This document shows, piece by piece, positions 28,128 to 38,025 of a stretch of 64,000 bases of DNA; the stretch's first letter is position 1, and the number at the start of each line of letters is the position of its first letter. Both the position numbers and the translations under genes were made by a program. The notes under the pieces are model-generated. The model saw only the letters and a list, made by a program, of their open reading frames with translations. It searched no databases and had not been told where the DNA came from. The stretch lies in NCBI GenBank assembly GCA_965183875.1, contig CBCYMK010000023.1, positions 170,625 to 234,624 of the forward strand, in the 5' to 3' direction. Source of the DNA: UBA6772 sp965183875 (GTDB lineage Bacteria > Bacteroidota > Bacteroidia > Flavobacteriales > UBA7430).

Positions 28128-29177
28128 TTACCTTAAACTCACCTTTAGATATACAGGCTGATGGTCGGAGTATTTAAAATCCATATCTATTACAGCTACA
28201 GAATCGACGTGTACATTAGGTGAAACTAGGAAATGGTCTATCACAGAAGTATAACTTTCTCCTTTGGAATAGGGTTTATCAAGTTTCCTATTGGTAGCTG
28301 TATTTACATCGGCAACCCATTTCCAACCTTCAGGAATATCTTCGTCGCTAAACCTCGCATTTAAATATTCTTCTGGAACCCCTTTAGGTTTATAGTTGGG
28401 GGGGCTCTGATTCCAATCCCCACCAATTACTATATAGTTACCTTTTTCAAATTCAGCTTCAGCAAAATCTAGTAATTGGTTCATTTCTTTATTCTTTTTC
28501 TTTCCAGACTTATCGTAAGCAGAGTTATGAATATTTACCACTAGTAAGTCCGCACGATCGAGTTCAATCCTTTGAGTTAGGAAACACCGTTTCAAAAAGA
28601 ACAATCTTTTAGGCCATAAACTCTCGGTTCTCAGATCGTAACGATAGGCATCGCTAACCTCAAATTTAGACATAGAAAATAACCCTCCATAAGTAGGCCC
28701 CATAGGCTTAGTGATAGGAATAGGGACAAAAGTAGAAGCGTAATTTAATCCAAAATGAGACTTATAAGCTCCACCCAAACTATTTACTTCTTGTAAAAAA
28801 TCTAATTTTTGCGATCGCCAACTAAAGCTATCTACCTCCTGAAAGAGGAAGAAGTCAACCTGCGGGTTATCTTTCACAAATGCTAAGGCACCGTCCATAT
28901 TTTTACGAACAGTTTTTTTAGATTGGAATACATCATTTCCTCCATCATAGAAAAAATCGGACTCTTCTCCCAAGCCAAAAAAGCCAACATTCCAAGAAAT
29001 AAACTCGAATACCGAGTCGGAGTAAGAAATCAGAGAATCCTCTGGAGTAACCAGACTAATTTCATCATCAAAATGATGTTCTGTAATAGTCCCAAATGCG
29101 ATTACACCTAATACATAAAACCCAAAACAGGCAGATAAAAACAAACTTATTTTAACGACTTTATATATAACTTTCAT
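28128..29177 (-). CDS. endonuclease/exonuclease/phosphatase family protein, membrane-anchored
   Basis: 349 residues with an N-terminal membrane segment. FISWNVGFFG, FFLFQEVDSF (catalytic Glu), VVNIHNS, VIGGDWNQSP and YSDHQPVYL (final Asp-His) are the ordered motifs of the metal-dependent EEP fold. Substrate could be a phosphodiester, lipid head-group or nucleic acid outside the cytoplasm. It starts two bases after the stop of the PaaY-like gene and is likely co-transcribed. Confidence 0.85.
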   Translation of the reverse strand: MKVIYKVVKISLFLSACFGFYVLGVIAFGTITEHHFDDEISLVTPEDSLISYSDSVFEFISWNVGFFGLGEESDFFYDGGNDVFQSKKTVRKNMDGALAFVKDNPQVDFFLFQEVDSFSWRSQKLDFLQEVNSLGGAYKSHFGLNYASTFVPIPITKPMGPTYGGLFSMSKFEVSDAYRYDLRTESLWPKRLFFLKRCFLTQRIELDRADLLVVNIHNSAYDKSGKKKNKEMNQLLDFAEAEFEKGNYIVIGGDWNQSPPNYKPKGVPEEYLNARFSDEDIPEGWKWVADVNTATNRKLDKPYSKGESYTSVIDHFLVSPNVHVDSVAVIDMDFKYSDHQPVYLKVSLR

Positions 29178-29179
29178 AA

Positions 29180-29770
29180 TTACTTTGTTTTATTCCAAGT
29201 TTTAAACTGGTCTTGCTGCTGTAGTCTATCGGCAGGAACAGTTCTAAGCGGCTCGCATTCTCTAAGGGTATTCATACAATCGGAAGGTAACTGTTGATAA
29301 AGTGCGGTTCCTTTACTTTTCCAATTAATCATTTGTTCACTTACGTCTTTCACAACTTTTGCAGGGTTTCCAACTGCAATTTTTTTCTCAGGAATTACGG
29401 TGTTTGCAGGAACAAAACACAAAGCACCAATTATACTGTTGGCTCCAATTTCGCAGTCATCCATAATAACTGCATTCATCCCAACCAGTACATTTTCACC
29501 AATGGTACCCCCATGAATGATTGCACCATGTCCTATATGAGCCGATTTCTTTAATATTACCGTAGTTCCAGGAAACATATGAATAGTACAATTTTCTTGC
29601 ACATTACATCCATCTTCTATAATAATCTCACCCCAATCTCCACGTATAGCAGCACCAGGGCCTATATACACATCTTTACCAATAATTACATTTCCTGTAA
29701 CATTAGCCTGAGGGTGTACAAAGGAACTTTCGTGTATCACAGGTTTATATCCGTTAAATTCAAATATCAT
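29180..29770 (-). CDS. PaaY-like left-handed beta-helix protein (gamma carbonic anhydrase fold)
   Basis: 196 residues of hexapeptide repeats: VHPQANVTGNVIIGKDVYIG, AAIRGD, IHMFPGTTVIL, HIGHGAIIHG with the metal-binding histidines. The C-terminal extension DCMNTLRECEPLRTVPADR is like that of PaaY, a thioesterase that clears dead-end CoA esters in phenylacetate degradation. A general gamma carbonic anhydrase-like role is the alternative. The paaZ gene 6 kb away supports the PaaY reading. Confidence 0.75.
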   Translation of the reverse strand: MIFEFNGYKPVIHESSFVHPQANVTGNVIIGKDVYIGPGAAIRGDWGEIIIEDGCNVQENCTIHMFPGTTVILKKSAHIGHGAIIHGGTIGENVLVGMNAVIMDDCEIGANSIIGALCFVPANTVIPEKKIAVGNPAKVVKDVSEQMINWKSKGTALYQQLPSDCMNTLRECEPLRTVPADRLQQQDQFKTWNKTK

Positions 29771-29866
29771 TTTGTTGTCGGTTGATCGTTCTTAGTTGTT
29801 GGACTTATAGTTCAAATATACTCAAATTAAGGATTGACTAGTACTTCAAACTAGTTAGAAATGAAA

Positions 29867-29931
29867 TGTCATCCTGAGTTTATCGAAGGATAGAAAATTC
29901 ATTTATTCACTTCGACAAACTCAGCGTGACA
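29867..29931. repeat. REP-like inverted repeat
   Basis: TGTCATCCTGAGTTTATCGA and its near-complement ending CTCAGCGTGACA form a hairpin with a loop of about 20 bases. This is a common kind of intergenic palindrome in this phylum. It fills the gap between the PaaY-like gene and glpD. Confidence 0.75.
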
Positions 29932-29944
29932 AACGAATTCTTAA

Positions 29945-31558
29945 TCAATCAATACACTTCGCTTCTCTCTTCAACAGATTTACCAAGCCATTTTCAAACT
30001 GAATTTCAGCTTCACTCAAGTTTCTCCTCTTGGCATAATAAGTCAAAATGGCTTTCTGTTTCTCCTTAATCTCATCAATAGCAAAAAGCACTTTTCCAGA
30101 ACGTCGAGCGTAGTAATCAGCAAGATGTTCCAAGCTTTCGTTTTCTATGCAATAATCAATTTCTGCATAAATCAAACTCATTAAATCATCTGCTTTTTCG
30201 AGCATAGCAAAACAAGCATTTCCGTAGGTATGCAAAAGTTTTATTAAATATTTATCTGAGTTAAACTTAAACTCATACTCTTTCAAGCGCTTACGCATTG
30301 CTGTATACCCCTCTTCACCTTGAGTGGTAGTTCCAAGCAGCAAAATAGAATCTGTTTTACAGCGACCAAAACATTTTTCTTTCTTCTCTATCTTATCTAC
30401 TACTTTCTGAGCCATTTTCCTGAATGCTGTGAGTTTCCCTCCAGCAATAGAAATTAGACCGTTTTCAGCTTCAAAAATTTCATCTTTTCGAGAAACTTCG
30501 GAAGGTGACTTCCCTTTTTCGTGTATCAATGGTCGCAATCCAGCCCATGAAGACTCAACATCCTTTGAGCATAAATTCAGGTTTGAAAACATCTCATTAG
30601 CTGCGTTTAAGAGGTACTCCATATCCTGCCATGTACAAATAGGCTTTTCTAAACTATCCTGATACTCCGTATCTGTAGTTCCTAAATAAACCTTACCCTC
30701 TCTTTTTACAGCAAACACCATTCTACCGTCGGGAACATCAAAATACATGGAGTGTTTTAATGGGAACCTATCTTGTGAAAACACCAAATGCACACCTTTA
30801 GTGATATACAAATGTTTGTCCATGCTCTCCGAATTCTTTTTTCTCAATTGATCTACCCATGGCCCAGTGGCGTTTACCACATATTTAGCATTAAACGTAT
30901 AGGATCCACCATCTACTAAATCTGTTGTCCTTACCCCACTTATCTGCCCATCGGATAAAATAAATTCATTAAGTTCTAAATAATTAAATGCACTTGCGCT
31001 ATAGCTCACAGCTGTTTTTAAAACCTCCATGGTTAACCGTGCATCATCGGTACGGTATTCATAATACAAACCAGCACCCAACAAGCCATCTTCAGAAAGC
31101 ATACACTCTTCTGATTTTGCTTGCTGTTTAGACAACATTATTCGTCTTTCTTTTTTACGAACACCTGCAATTAAATCGTAAACCCAAAGCGCTAAGGAGG
31201 TAGAAGCAAAACCCAGACTACCACTTTTGTAAATTGGAAGTAATAACTTTTCGGGATACACTAAATAGGAGGCGTTTTGATACAGCATTGCACGTTCTTT
31301 ACCAACCTGTCGTACAAGGTTAAATTCTAACTGCTTTAGATAACGCAAGCCTCCATGAATTAATTTTGTGGAACGCGAACTTGTTCCTGCAGCAAAATCT
31401 TGTTTCTCTAAAAGCAACACCTTCATTCCACGAGATGCAGCATCCAAAGCAATCCCAGAACCTGTTATTCCTCCACCTACAACAATAAGATCGTAGTGTT
31501 GGCTCGAAGCTTGTTCAAGGTTTTGTAGTCTCTTGGTACTATTTAAACTGTTATTCAT
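29945..31558 (-). CDS. glpD: glycerol-3-phosphate dehydrogenase (FAD-dependent)
   Basis: 537 residues. VVGGGITGSGIALDAASRG is the FAD-binding motif, SSRSTKLIHGGLRYL a conserved GlpD segment, VNATGPWVDQLR and SWAGLRPLI follow, and a helical C-terminal domain closes the chain. It oxidises glycerol-3-phosphate to dihydroxyacetone phosphate at the inner membrane, passing electrons to quinone. It lies 100 bp after glpK on the same strand, so the pair forms a glycerol-use unit; no glycerol channel gene is in view. Confidence 0.93.
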   Translation of the reverse strand: MNNSLNSTKRLQNLEQASSQHYDLIVVGGGITGSGIALDAASRGMKVLLLEKQDFAAGTSSRSTKLIHGGLRYLKQLEFNLVRQVGKERAMLYQNASYLVYPEKLLLPIYKSGSLGFASTSLALWVYDLIAGVRKKERRIMLSKQQAKSEECMLSEDGLLGAGLYYEYRTDDARLTMEVLKTAVSYSASAFNYLELNEFILSDGQISGVRTTDLVDGGSYTFNAKYVVNATGPWVDQLRKKNSESMDKHLYITKGVHLVFSQDRFPLKHSMYFDVPDGRMVFAVKREGKVYLGTTDTEYQDSLEKPICTWQDMEYLLNAANEMFSNLNLCSKDVESSWAGLRPLIHEKGKSPSEVSRKDEIFEAENGLISIAGGKLTAFRKMAQKVVDKIEKKEKCFGRCKTDSILLLGTTTQGEEGYTAMRKRLKEYEFKFNSDKYLIKLLHTYGNACFAMLEKADDLMSLIYAEIDYCIENESLEHLADYYARRSGKVLFAIDEIKEKQKAILTYYAKRRNLSEAEIQFENGLVNLLKREAKCID

Positions 31559-31661
31559 TAATAGGATCTCGTTTTATTATGATCGATGGTAATTGAGCTA
31601 TCAGCAGTCGGCTCTCAGTACTAAGAAAGCTAAGCACTGTAAATTGCAAACTGAGTACTGA

Positions 31662-33143
31662 TCATTGATCTACCCAGTTCATAGTTCTCTTTATAGCTTC
31701 ATCCCAGCGTTCACTTTTTGCTTTTCGCCAAGAATCTTTTTGCTTAGAAATGAAAACCTTGTCAACACTTCTTTTTTCTTTTATTTCTTCTAAAGACCAT
31801 AAACCTATTGCATAAGCTGCTAGATAAGCGGCTCCAATTGCAGTGCTTTCTATTAGGTCTGGTCTTTCTATTTCTACATTTAGAATATCAGCTTGAAACT
31901 GCATCAGATAATCATTAGCACAAGCGCCACCATCAACTTGGAGTTTTTTTAGTTGTATTCCGGAATCTTTTTGCATTGCATCTAATACATCCTTCGACTG
32001 ATAAGCCAAAGATTCTAAAGTAGCTTTAACAATATGATTTTTTCCTGTATCTCTGGTTAATCCGAAAATTGCCCCCCTAGAATACATATCCCAATAAGGT
32101 GTTCCTAAGCCTGCAAAAGCTGGAACTACATATACATCCTTATCCTCTGTAGTCTGAGCAATTTCTTGAGTTTCTTTAGCGTGGTCGATAACTTGTAATC
32201 CATCCCGTAACCACTGTATAGCAGCGCCAGCAACAAAAACAGAACCTTCTAGAGCATAGGTAACTTCCCCGTTTACTCCCCAAGCAATCGTATTTAATAG
32301 TCCGGAAGGAGATTTCTGGATTTCGTCCCCAGTATTCATCAGCAAAAAGCAGCCTGTACCATAGGTATTTTTGGCCATCCCTTTTTCAAAACAAGCCTGA
32401 CCAAATAATGCTGCCTGCTGATCGCCGATCATAGCAGTAATAGGAATAGAACCCAATTTAGATTGATAATCACCAAAATGTGAAGCGGAATCTTGAACAT
32501 TAGGCAGCATAGACTTAGGTATACTAAGTGCATTTAAAAGTTTCTCATCCCATTCTAAGTTCTTGATATTGTATACTAGTGTTCTAGAAGCGTTGGAATA
32601 ATCTGTAGCATGGACCGTCCCAATTGTGAGTTTCCACAACAACCAAGTATCTATAGTCCCAAAACATAAATCTCCTTTATCTGCTTTTTCTCTAGCACCT
32701 TCTACATGGTCTAAAATCCATTTAATTTTCGTTCCAGAAAAATAGGAATCAATCACCAATCCGGTATTTTCCTTGCAATAGTCAGTTAAACCATTTTTGC
32801 GCAGTTCCTCACAAATGGGAGCCGTTCTTTTATCTTGCCAGACAATTGCATTGTAGATAGGTTCTCCCGTTTCTCTATCCCATACCACAGTAGTTTCTCG
32901 CTGGTTAGTGATCCCAATAGCCAAAACTTCTCCTGTTTTCACCTCAGGCAAACTCAACAGCTCGTTAAGCACCTCTTCCTGGCTCTCCCAAATTTCTTTT
33001 GGGCTATGTTCTACCCAAGCTTGCTGTGGAAAAATTTGGGTAAACTCTTTTTGTTTTATAGCAATACAAGCTCCATCTTCATCGAATAATACGGCTCTAG
33101 AACTAGTAGTTCCTTGATCTAAGGAAATTATATATTTTGACAT
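31662..33143 (-). CDS. glpK: glycerol kinase
   Basis: 493 residues, normal length. YIISLDQGTTSSRAVLFD is the FGGY-family N-terminal ATP-binding segment, GITNQRETTVVW and IVWQDKRTAPIC match glycerol kinase, GTIDTWLLWKLT and GDQQAALFGQACF follow, and LQVDGGACANDYLMQFQADI lies near the C-terminus. It phosphorylates glycerol with ATP. It is the first gene of a glpK-glpD unit. Confidence 0.95.
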   Translation of the reverse strand: MSKYIISLDQGTTSSRAVLFDEDGACIAIKQKEFTQIFPQQAWVEHSPKEIWESQEEVLNELLSLPEVKTGEVLAIGITNQRETTVVWDRETGEPIYNAIVWQDKRTAPICEELRKNGLTDYCKENTGLVIDSYFSGTKIKWILDHVEGAREKADKGDLCFGTIDTWLLWKLTIGTVHATDYSNASRTLVYNIKNLEWDEKLLNALSIPKSMLPNVQDSASHFGDYQSKLGSIPITAMIGDQQAALFGQACFEKGMAKNTYGTGCFLLMNTGDEIQKSPSGLLNTIAWGVNGEVTYALEGSVFVAGAAIQWLRDGLQVIDHAKETQEIAQTTEDKDVYVVPAFAGLGTPYWDMYSRGAIFGLTRDTGKNHIVKATLESLAYQSKDVLDAMQKDSGIQLKKLQVDGGACANDYLMQFQADILNVEIERPDLIESTAIGAAYLAAYAIGLWSLEEIKEKRSVDKVFISKQKDSWRKAKSERWDEAIKRTMNWVDQ

Positions 33144-33237
33144 GTGCTTATCTTAAGAAAGCTCTAAAATACTAAAAAATAGTATGCGCGCATAAAATTA
33201 ATCTCATCTTAATAAAACAACCTATTAGGTAATCATA

Positions 33238-34878
33238 CTATTTATATAAAACCAGTTTACGAACGCTAGTTTCTCCATCTTCAAACGTAGTTTTTATAAA
33301 TATAAAATTAGAGTTAGAAGCTGTTAATTGAAAACGTAATGAATTAGTATTCGCAGGCAATAATTCGAGTGACAGTTTACCACCATACAGGTCAAATGTC
33401 TCGACTTTAGTAATGTATTTATCACTAGAAATTTCAACTTGAGACATAGTAGGATTTGGAAACACGCGCAAGTTACTCTTCGCATGGTGGTTACCTAAAG
33501 CTAAGTCAGACTCTAACAACTTAACCAGTAAAGTACGTCGTGCATAATCGTAATCATCAACTAATTCTTGATTCAGTATTGAATCTCCACTAATATGGCA
33601 GACCATATAAAAGTCTCCATTGGGATCTCTATACATACTCTGCATACTCTCGCCACCGTTTTCACTAAAAACATTTAAATTATACTCAACACCATCAGCA
33701 TTAAAGGCTGCTAAAAAAAGATCACTCCCTACTGATTCTACGGTATCAACTTCTAAATTTAAAACTCCACTATAATAACCACTTAAATAAAAATTATCGA
33801 ATTCATCAGTCATTACATCCCTAAAATACAAGTCACCTTGAGTATTAATTACTCGATCCCATAATAAATTCTGCTCATCATCGAACCCAATAAAGTAAGA
33901 GGATTGATTAACAGAACCACCCCAGCCAGAAAAACTTAATGTATGTGTATTTACAGAAGCAACTACATTGCCATTTGAAAGTTCTACAGCATCGCTAATT
34001 CGAACAGACCCAGAAGAGTACTGCCCCAATGTATAACTCCATTTTACTGGCCCAATTCTTTCGAGCCCACATAAAAAAGCACATTCATTATAAGAACTTT
34101 GATGATAAAAATTATATGAATCAAATTCTGTTGGGCTACTACAGGAACCAATTTTATAGCCTGTAATTAAATAACTATCATCATAAACTTTAAATTGATC
34201 TAAATAATCTTGACACTTATTCAGGTAAATATAATCCTGCTCTACAGGCTTCACCGCTAATAAAGAAAACGCTCTGTCTATTATTAATGTGTCGCTACCC
34301 AAAGTACAAGAGCATATAGAATCTAAGGGTTCAAAATGTAATAATGCATGCATCATTAGATCCTCGTCAAAATACAAATCAGATAGCCAATTACTACAAT
34401 CACTATCTAGACCTATATCTCCTAAAAAAGCACCATTACTATCGTATTTTAATATATGACTTATACGTTGGTCGCCAGAAGAAACACTCTCTATCTGATT
34501 TATGGTATGATTGTTAGTAGTAGAAAATGAGACATATACATTGTCTGAATAATCCACCCTTACCAAAAGGTTATTTGTATAGCGTAAGAGTATATCTGAT
34601 GTTTGTTCAGAAATCACTTTTAACCATTCCATACCACCTTCCTCATTAAACTTAACTAAAAAAACAGAGTACATATTCTCTGAGCCTAACACTACACCAT
34701 CAACCTCCATTTGATCTCTAAAAATACCTGCCATAAATTTTTCTGATAAAGAATTTACAGCGACATCAGTAGTAGACGATAACTCGCCAGCTAGAATTTG
34801 ACTTACACTGGACACATAATAATCCTGAGAATATAAGTGAAAACTATTCAAAAAAAATAATATTAAAAAACATCTCAT
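33238..34878 (-). CDS. secreted T9SS-type protein with propeller-like repeats
   Basis: 546 residues with a signal peptide (MRCFLILFFLNSFHLYSQ). The body has repeating stretches such as VFLVKFNEEGGMEWLKVI, FYLSGYYSG and DLFLAAFNADG, the SBBP-like beta-propeller pattern. The last 80 residues contain VFPNPTMSQVEI, YDLYGGKL-like and VRKLVLYK, a T9SS sorting domain. It is likely exported to the surface; its target is unknown. The gene stands alone. Confidence 0.8.
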   Translation of the reverse strand: MRCFLILFFLNSFHLYSQDYYVSSVSQILAGELSSTTDVAVNSLSEKFMAGIFRDQMEVDGVVLGSENMYSVFLVKFNEEGGMEWLKVISEQTSDILLRYTNNLLVRVDYSDNVYVSFSTTNNHTINQIESVSSGDQRISHILKYDSNGAFLGDIGLDSDCSNWLSDLYFDEDLMMHALLHFEPLDSICSCTLGSDTLIIDRAFSLLAVKPVEQDYIYLNKCQDYLDQFKVYDDSYLITGYKIGSCSSPTEFDSYNFYHQSSYNECAFLCGLERIGPVKWSYTLGQYSSGSVRISDAVELSNGNVVASVNTHTLSFSGWGGSVNQSSYFIGFDDEQNLLWDRVINTQGDLYFRDVMTDEFDNFYLSGYYSGVLNLEVDTVESVGSDLFLAAFNADGVEYNLNVFSENGGESMQSMYRDPNGDFYMVCHISGDSILNQELVDDYDYARRTLLVKLLESDLALGNHHAKSNLRVFPNPTMSQVEISSDKYITKVETFDLYGGKLSLELLPANTNSLRFQLTASNSNFIFIKTTFEDGETSVRKLVLYK

Positions 34879-35019
34879 AACTTAAAATTTAATTATTCAA
34901 TTAGCAATATACTAATATTAAGACACTTAAACGAAAGCATGTAAAAAACTAATTACAAATTAATCTCCATATTTTGACTAATAAAATATGTAGATTTGAT
35001 TGAATAATAATTCTATCAT

Positions 35020-35838
35020 ATGCACACATACAAGGTTCAAACAAAAGATCAGCTATTCTTACATGTACACCAATGGAATGATCATAAGAAACCAAAAGGT
35101 ACCATTTGCATCATCCACGGACTAGGAGAACACCAAGGTCGATATGAACATGTAGCAAAATTTTATTCAGACAATGGATTCCAAGTGTATAGCTACGATC
35201 AAAGGGGGCATGGTAAATCTGAAGGAAAGAGAGGTCATACTCCAGGAATAGACTATAACTTAGATGATCTAGAGCGTGTATTAAAAACCCTACCACATCA
35301 ACATCTATTCTTATATGGTCATAGTTTTGGAGGTAATGTACTGGCGAATTTCTTACTTAGAAAGCAACCGAAATACCTTAAAGGAGCTATTTTATCTGCA
35401 GCATGGTTACAACTAGCGAAAGAACCAAATTCGATAGACACGGGCCTCGCGAAAATTATGAATAATATTCTACCGAGCTTAACTCAGAACAACAAACTCG
35501 ATGCTAAGGACTTATCAGAAGATGAATCTATTTGTAAAGACTATTTAGAAGACCCTTTGAACCACAATCAAATTTCTGTGCGTTTATTTTCAGACTTCTA
35601 CCCAGCCGGAAAATGGGCTATAGAAAATGCTCATAAACTATCTGTAAAAACACTACTTATTCATGGAAAAGACGATGCGATAATTAGTAAATCAGGGACC
35701 GAAGACTTCACAAAAAATAGTAAGGGTATGGCCAGCTACAAAATTTTCAAAAACACCAAACACGAGCCACACAACGACTTAACCAAACACGAAGTTTTTA
35801 CTTATACTTTGAACTGGATGGAGGGAATCTTGAGTTGA
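35020..35838 (+). CDS. monoacylglycerol lipase-like alpha/beta hydrolase
   Basis: 272 residues. IIHGLGEHQGRY and YDQRGHGKSEGKRGH are hallmarks of the monoglyceride lipase/lysophospholipase group; GHSFGG is the nucleophile elbow, LLIHGKDDAII contains the Asp, and TKHEPHND the His. Together with glpK and glpD nearby (opposite strand), it could feed glycerol into central metabolism, but this is inference. Confidence 0.85.
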   Translation: MHTYKVQTKDQLFLHVHQWNDHKKPKGTICIIHGLGEHQGRYEHVAKFYSDNGFQVYSYDQRGHGKSEGKRGHTPGIDYNLDDLERVLKTLPHQHLFLYGHSFGGNVLANFLLRKQPKYLKGAILSAAWLQLAKEPNSIDTGLAKIMNNILPSLTQNNKLDAKDLSEDESICKDYLEDPLNHNQISVRLFSDFYPAGKWAIENAHKLSVKTLLIHGKDDAIISKSGTEDFTKNSKGMASYKIFKNTKHEPHNDLTKHEVFTYTLNWMEGILS

Positions 35839-35921
35839 TAGTGGGCTGATAAGCCCTGAAACAAACCACTAATCAATCCATTAAATCATTTCACTACAAT
35901 ACCTATATTTTCGTAACTTGC

Positions 35922-35946
35922 GAAGCTCCTTAAGGGAGCTTTTTTA
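35922..35946 (+). terminator. terminator between the lipase-like gene and paaZ
   Basis: AAGCTCC pairs with GGGAGCTT around a TTAA-type loop and is followed by a T run; it lies about 85 bp past the lipase stop. Confidence 0.75.
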
Positions 35947-35975
35947 GTTTAGAAAACAAGAGATTAAAGGAATAT

Positions 35976-38024
35976 ATGACACTTAAGAACTATGCCTTAG
36001 GGCAATGGACTGCAGGAGAAGGAAAAGGACAAGATTTATTTAATGCGGTTACAGGAGAAAAAATCGCCGAAACTAGCAGTAAAGGATTAGATTTTGGAGA
36101 AATGATGGACTACGCACGTGAGGTGGGTGGACCAACACTTCGCAAAATGACCTTCCACGAAAGAGGAAGAATGCTAAAAGCTTTAGCACTTCATCTAATG
36201 GAAATAAAAGGTAAATTTTATGCTTCCAGTGCTCAATCGGGTGCTACCAAAGTAGATTCTTGGATTGATATTGAAGGTGGGATAGGAAACTTGTTTGCAT
36301 ACGCTAGTCTTAGAAAACAATTCCCTGACGAATCTTTTTATGTAGACGGAGAACACGCTCCTCTCTCTAAAGGAGGTAGCTTTATTGGTCAACATATTTG
36401 CGTTCCTAAACAAGGTGTTGCTATTCATATAAACGCTTTTAACTTCCCTATATGGGGGATGTTAGAAAAGATAGCTGTAAACTTATTAGCAGGAGTTCCC
36501 GCCATAGTAAAACCAGCAACGGTTACCTGTTATGTAACAGAGTTGATGGTGAAAGAAATCGTTGATGCGAAAATTCTTCCAGAAGGAGCTCTACAGCTGA
36601 TTTGTGGTTCTGCAAGAGGAATCCTTGAGACCGTTACTTCTCAAGATGTGGTAACCTTTACAGGTTCTGCCTCTACAGGTAGAATGTTGAAATCTCACGA
36701 AAACATCATTAATGAATCTGTGCCTTTCAATATGGAAGCCGATTCTTTAAACTGTTGTGTTTTAGGTGAAGACGTAAACCCTGGAGATATAGATTTTGAC
36801 ATTTTCATTAAGGAAGTACAAAGAGAAATGACGGTTAAAGCAGGACAGAAATGTACTGCCATTCGTCGTATTATCGTTCCAGCAAACAAAGTGGAAGATG
36901 TACAAATAGCCCTGGGTAAACGTTTGGCAAAAACAACTATCGGAGATCCTTCAGTAGAAGGAGTTCGCATGGGATCGCTTGCTGGTTTAGACCAAAGAGA
37001 AGAAGTAAAAGAGAAAGTATTGGAGCTTGCAAAAACACAAGAAATTGTTTTTGGTGACTTGAATAATTTCGACGTTGTAGGAGCTGATAAGGAAAAAGGA
37101 GCTTTCCTCTCTCCTATCTTATTCTTAAACGAAGATCCATTTACTAAAACTGATTGTCACAATATTGAAGCCTTTGGTCCTGTAAGTACGATCATGCCTT
37201 ATAAAGGAATTGATGAAGCTATTGAATTAGCCAAAATGGGTAAAGGTTCTTTGGTTTGTTCTATCATCACTGCAGACGATAGTATCGCTAAAGAATTTGT
37301 GATGGGTGCTGCTGCAAACCACGGTCGTATATTGATCTTAAATGCCGACTGTGCTAAGGAAAGTACAGGTCACGGTTCTCCTATGCCTTTATTATCTCAC
37401 GGTGGTCCTGGACGTGCCGGTGGTGGTGAAGAAATGGGTGGTATGCGTGGTGTAATGCACTATTTACAACGCACAGCTATTCAAGGTCACCCAACAAGCA
37501 TTACTAAGGTTACCAATGTATTCCAATACGGAGCAGAGCAAACTGAAAAGGATGTGCATGTATTCCGTAAACATTTTGAAGAATTAGAAATTGGTGAGAC
37601 TGTTTTCACACATAAGAGAACGATTACCGAAGGCGATATCGTAAACTTTGCGAATGTTTCTTGGGATCATTTCTACGCTCATACCGATGTAACTTCCTTA
37701 GACGGGACAATTTTCGAGGAAAGAGTAGCACATGGATATTTCATCCTTTCGGCAGCAGCAGGTTTATTTGTTGATGCGAAAAAAGGACCTGTTTTATTAA
37801 ACTACGGTTTAGAGGAATGTCGCTTTGTAAAACCTGTTTATGCAGGAGCTACAATTGGTGTACGCTTTACCGTAAAAGAAAAGGTTGATCAAGAAAAACG
37901 TTCTGAAGAGGATATCGCTAAAGGAATTGTAAAGTTCTTAGTAGATGTATTCGATGAAACAGGCGAAACAGTAGCTATCGCTACTATCTTGACAATGGTA
38001 AAAAAAATAGATCAAAACAACTAA
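35976..38024 (+). CDS. paaZ: phenylacetate degradation bifunctional protein PaaZ
   Basis: 682 residues. The N-terminal aldehyde dehydrogenase domain (about 1-520) has FTGSASTGR, NMEADSLNCC with the general-base Glu and GQKCTAIRR with the catalytic Cys. The C-terminal MaoC-like hydratase domain (about 540-680) has FANVSWDHFYAHTD with the Asp/His pair. PaaZ opens the oxepin-CoA ring and oxidises the aldehyde in aerobic phenylacetate breakdown. It is followed one base later by an enoyl-CoA hydratase, which fits the same pathway. The paaABCDE oxygenase genes are absent from the window. Confidence 0.88.
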   Translation: MTLKNYALGQWTAGEGKGQDLFNAVTGEKIAETSSKGLDFGEMMDYAREVGGPTLRKMTFHERGRMLKALALHLMEIKGKFYASSAQSGATKVDSWIDIEGGIGNLFAYASLRKQFPDESFYVDGEHAPLSKGGSFIGQHICVPKQGVAIHINAFNFPIWGMLEKIAVNLLAGVPAIVKPATVTCYVTELMVKEIVDAKILPEGALQLICGSARGILETVTSQDVVTFTGSASTGRMLKSHENIINESVPFNMEADSLNCCVLGEDVNPGDIDFDIFIKEVQREMTVKAGQKCTAIRRIIVPANKVEDVQIALGKRLAKTTIGDPSVEGVRMGSLAGLDQREEVKEKVLELAKTQEIVFGDLNNFDVVGADKEKGAFLSPILFLNEDPFTKTDCHNIEAFGPVSTIMPYKGIDEAIELAKMGKGSLVCSIITADDSIAKEFVMGAAANHGRILILNADCAKESTGHGSPMPLLSHGGPGRAGGGEEMGGMRGVMHYLQRTAIQGHPTSITKVTNVFQYGAEQTEKDVHVFRKHFEELEIGETVFTHKRTITEGDIVNFANVSWDHFYAHTDVTSLDGTIFEERVAHGYFILSAAAGLFVDAKKGPVLLNYGLEECRFVKPVYAGATIGVRFTVKEKVDQEKRSEEDIAKGIVKFLVDVFDETGETVAIATILTMVKKIDQNN

Positions 38025-38025
38025 T

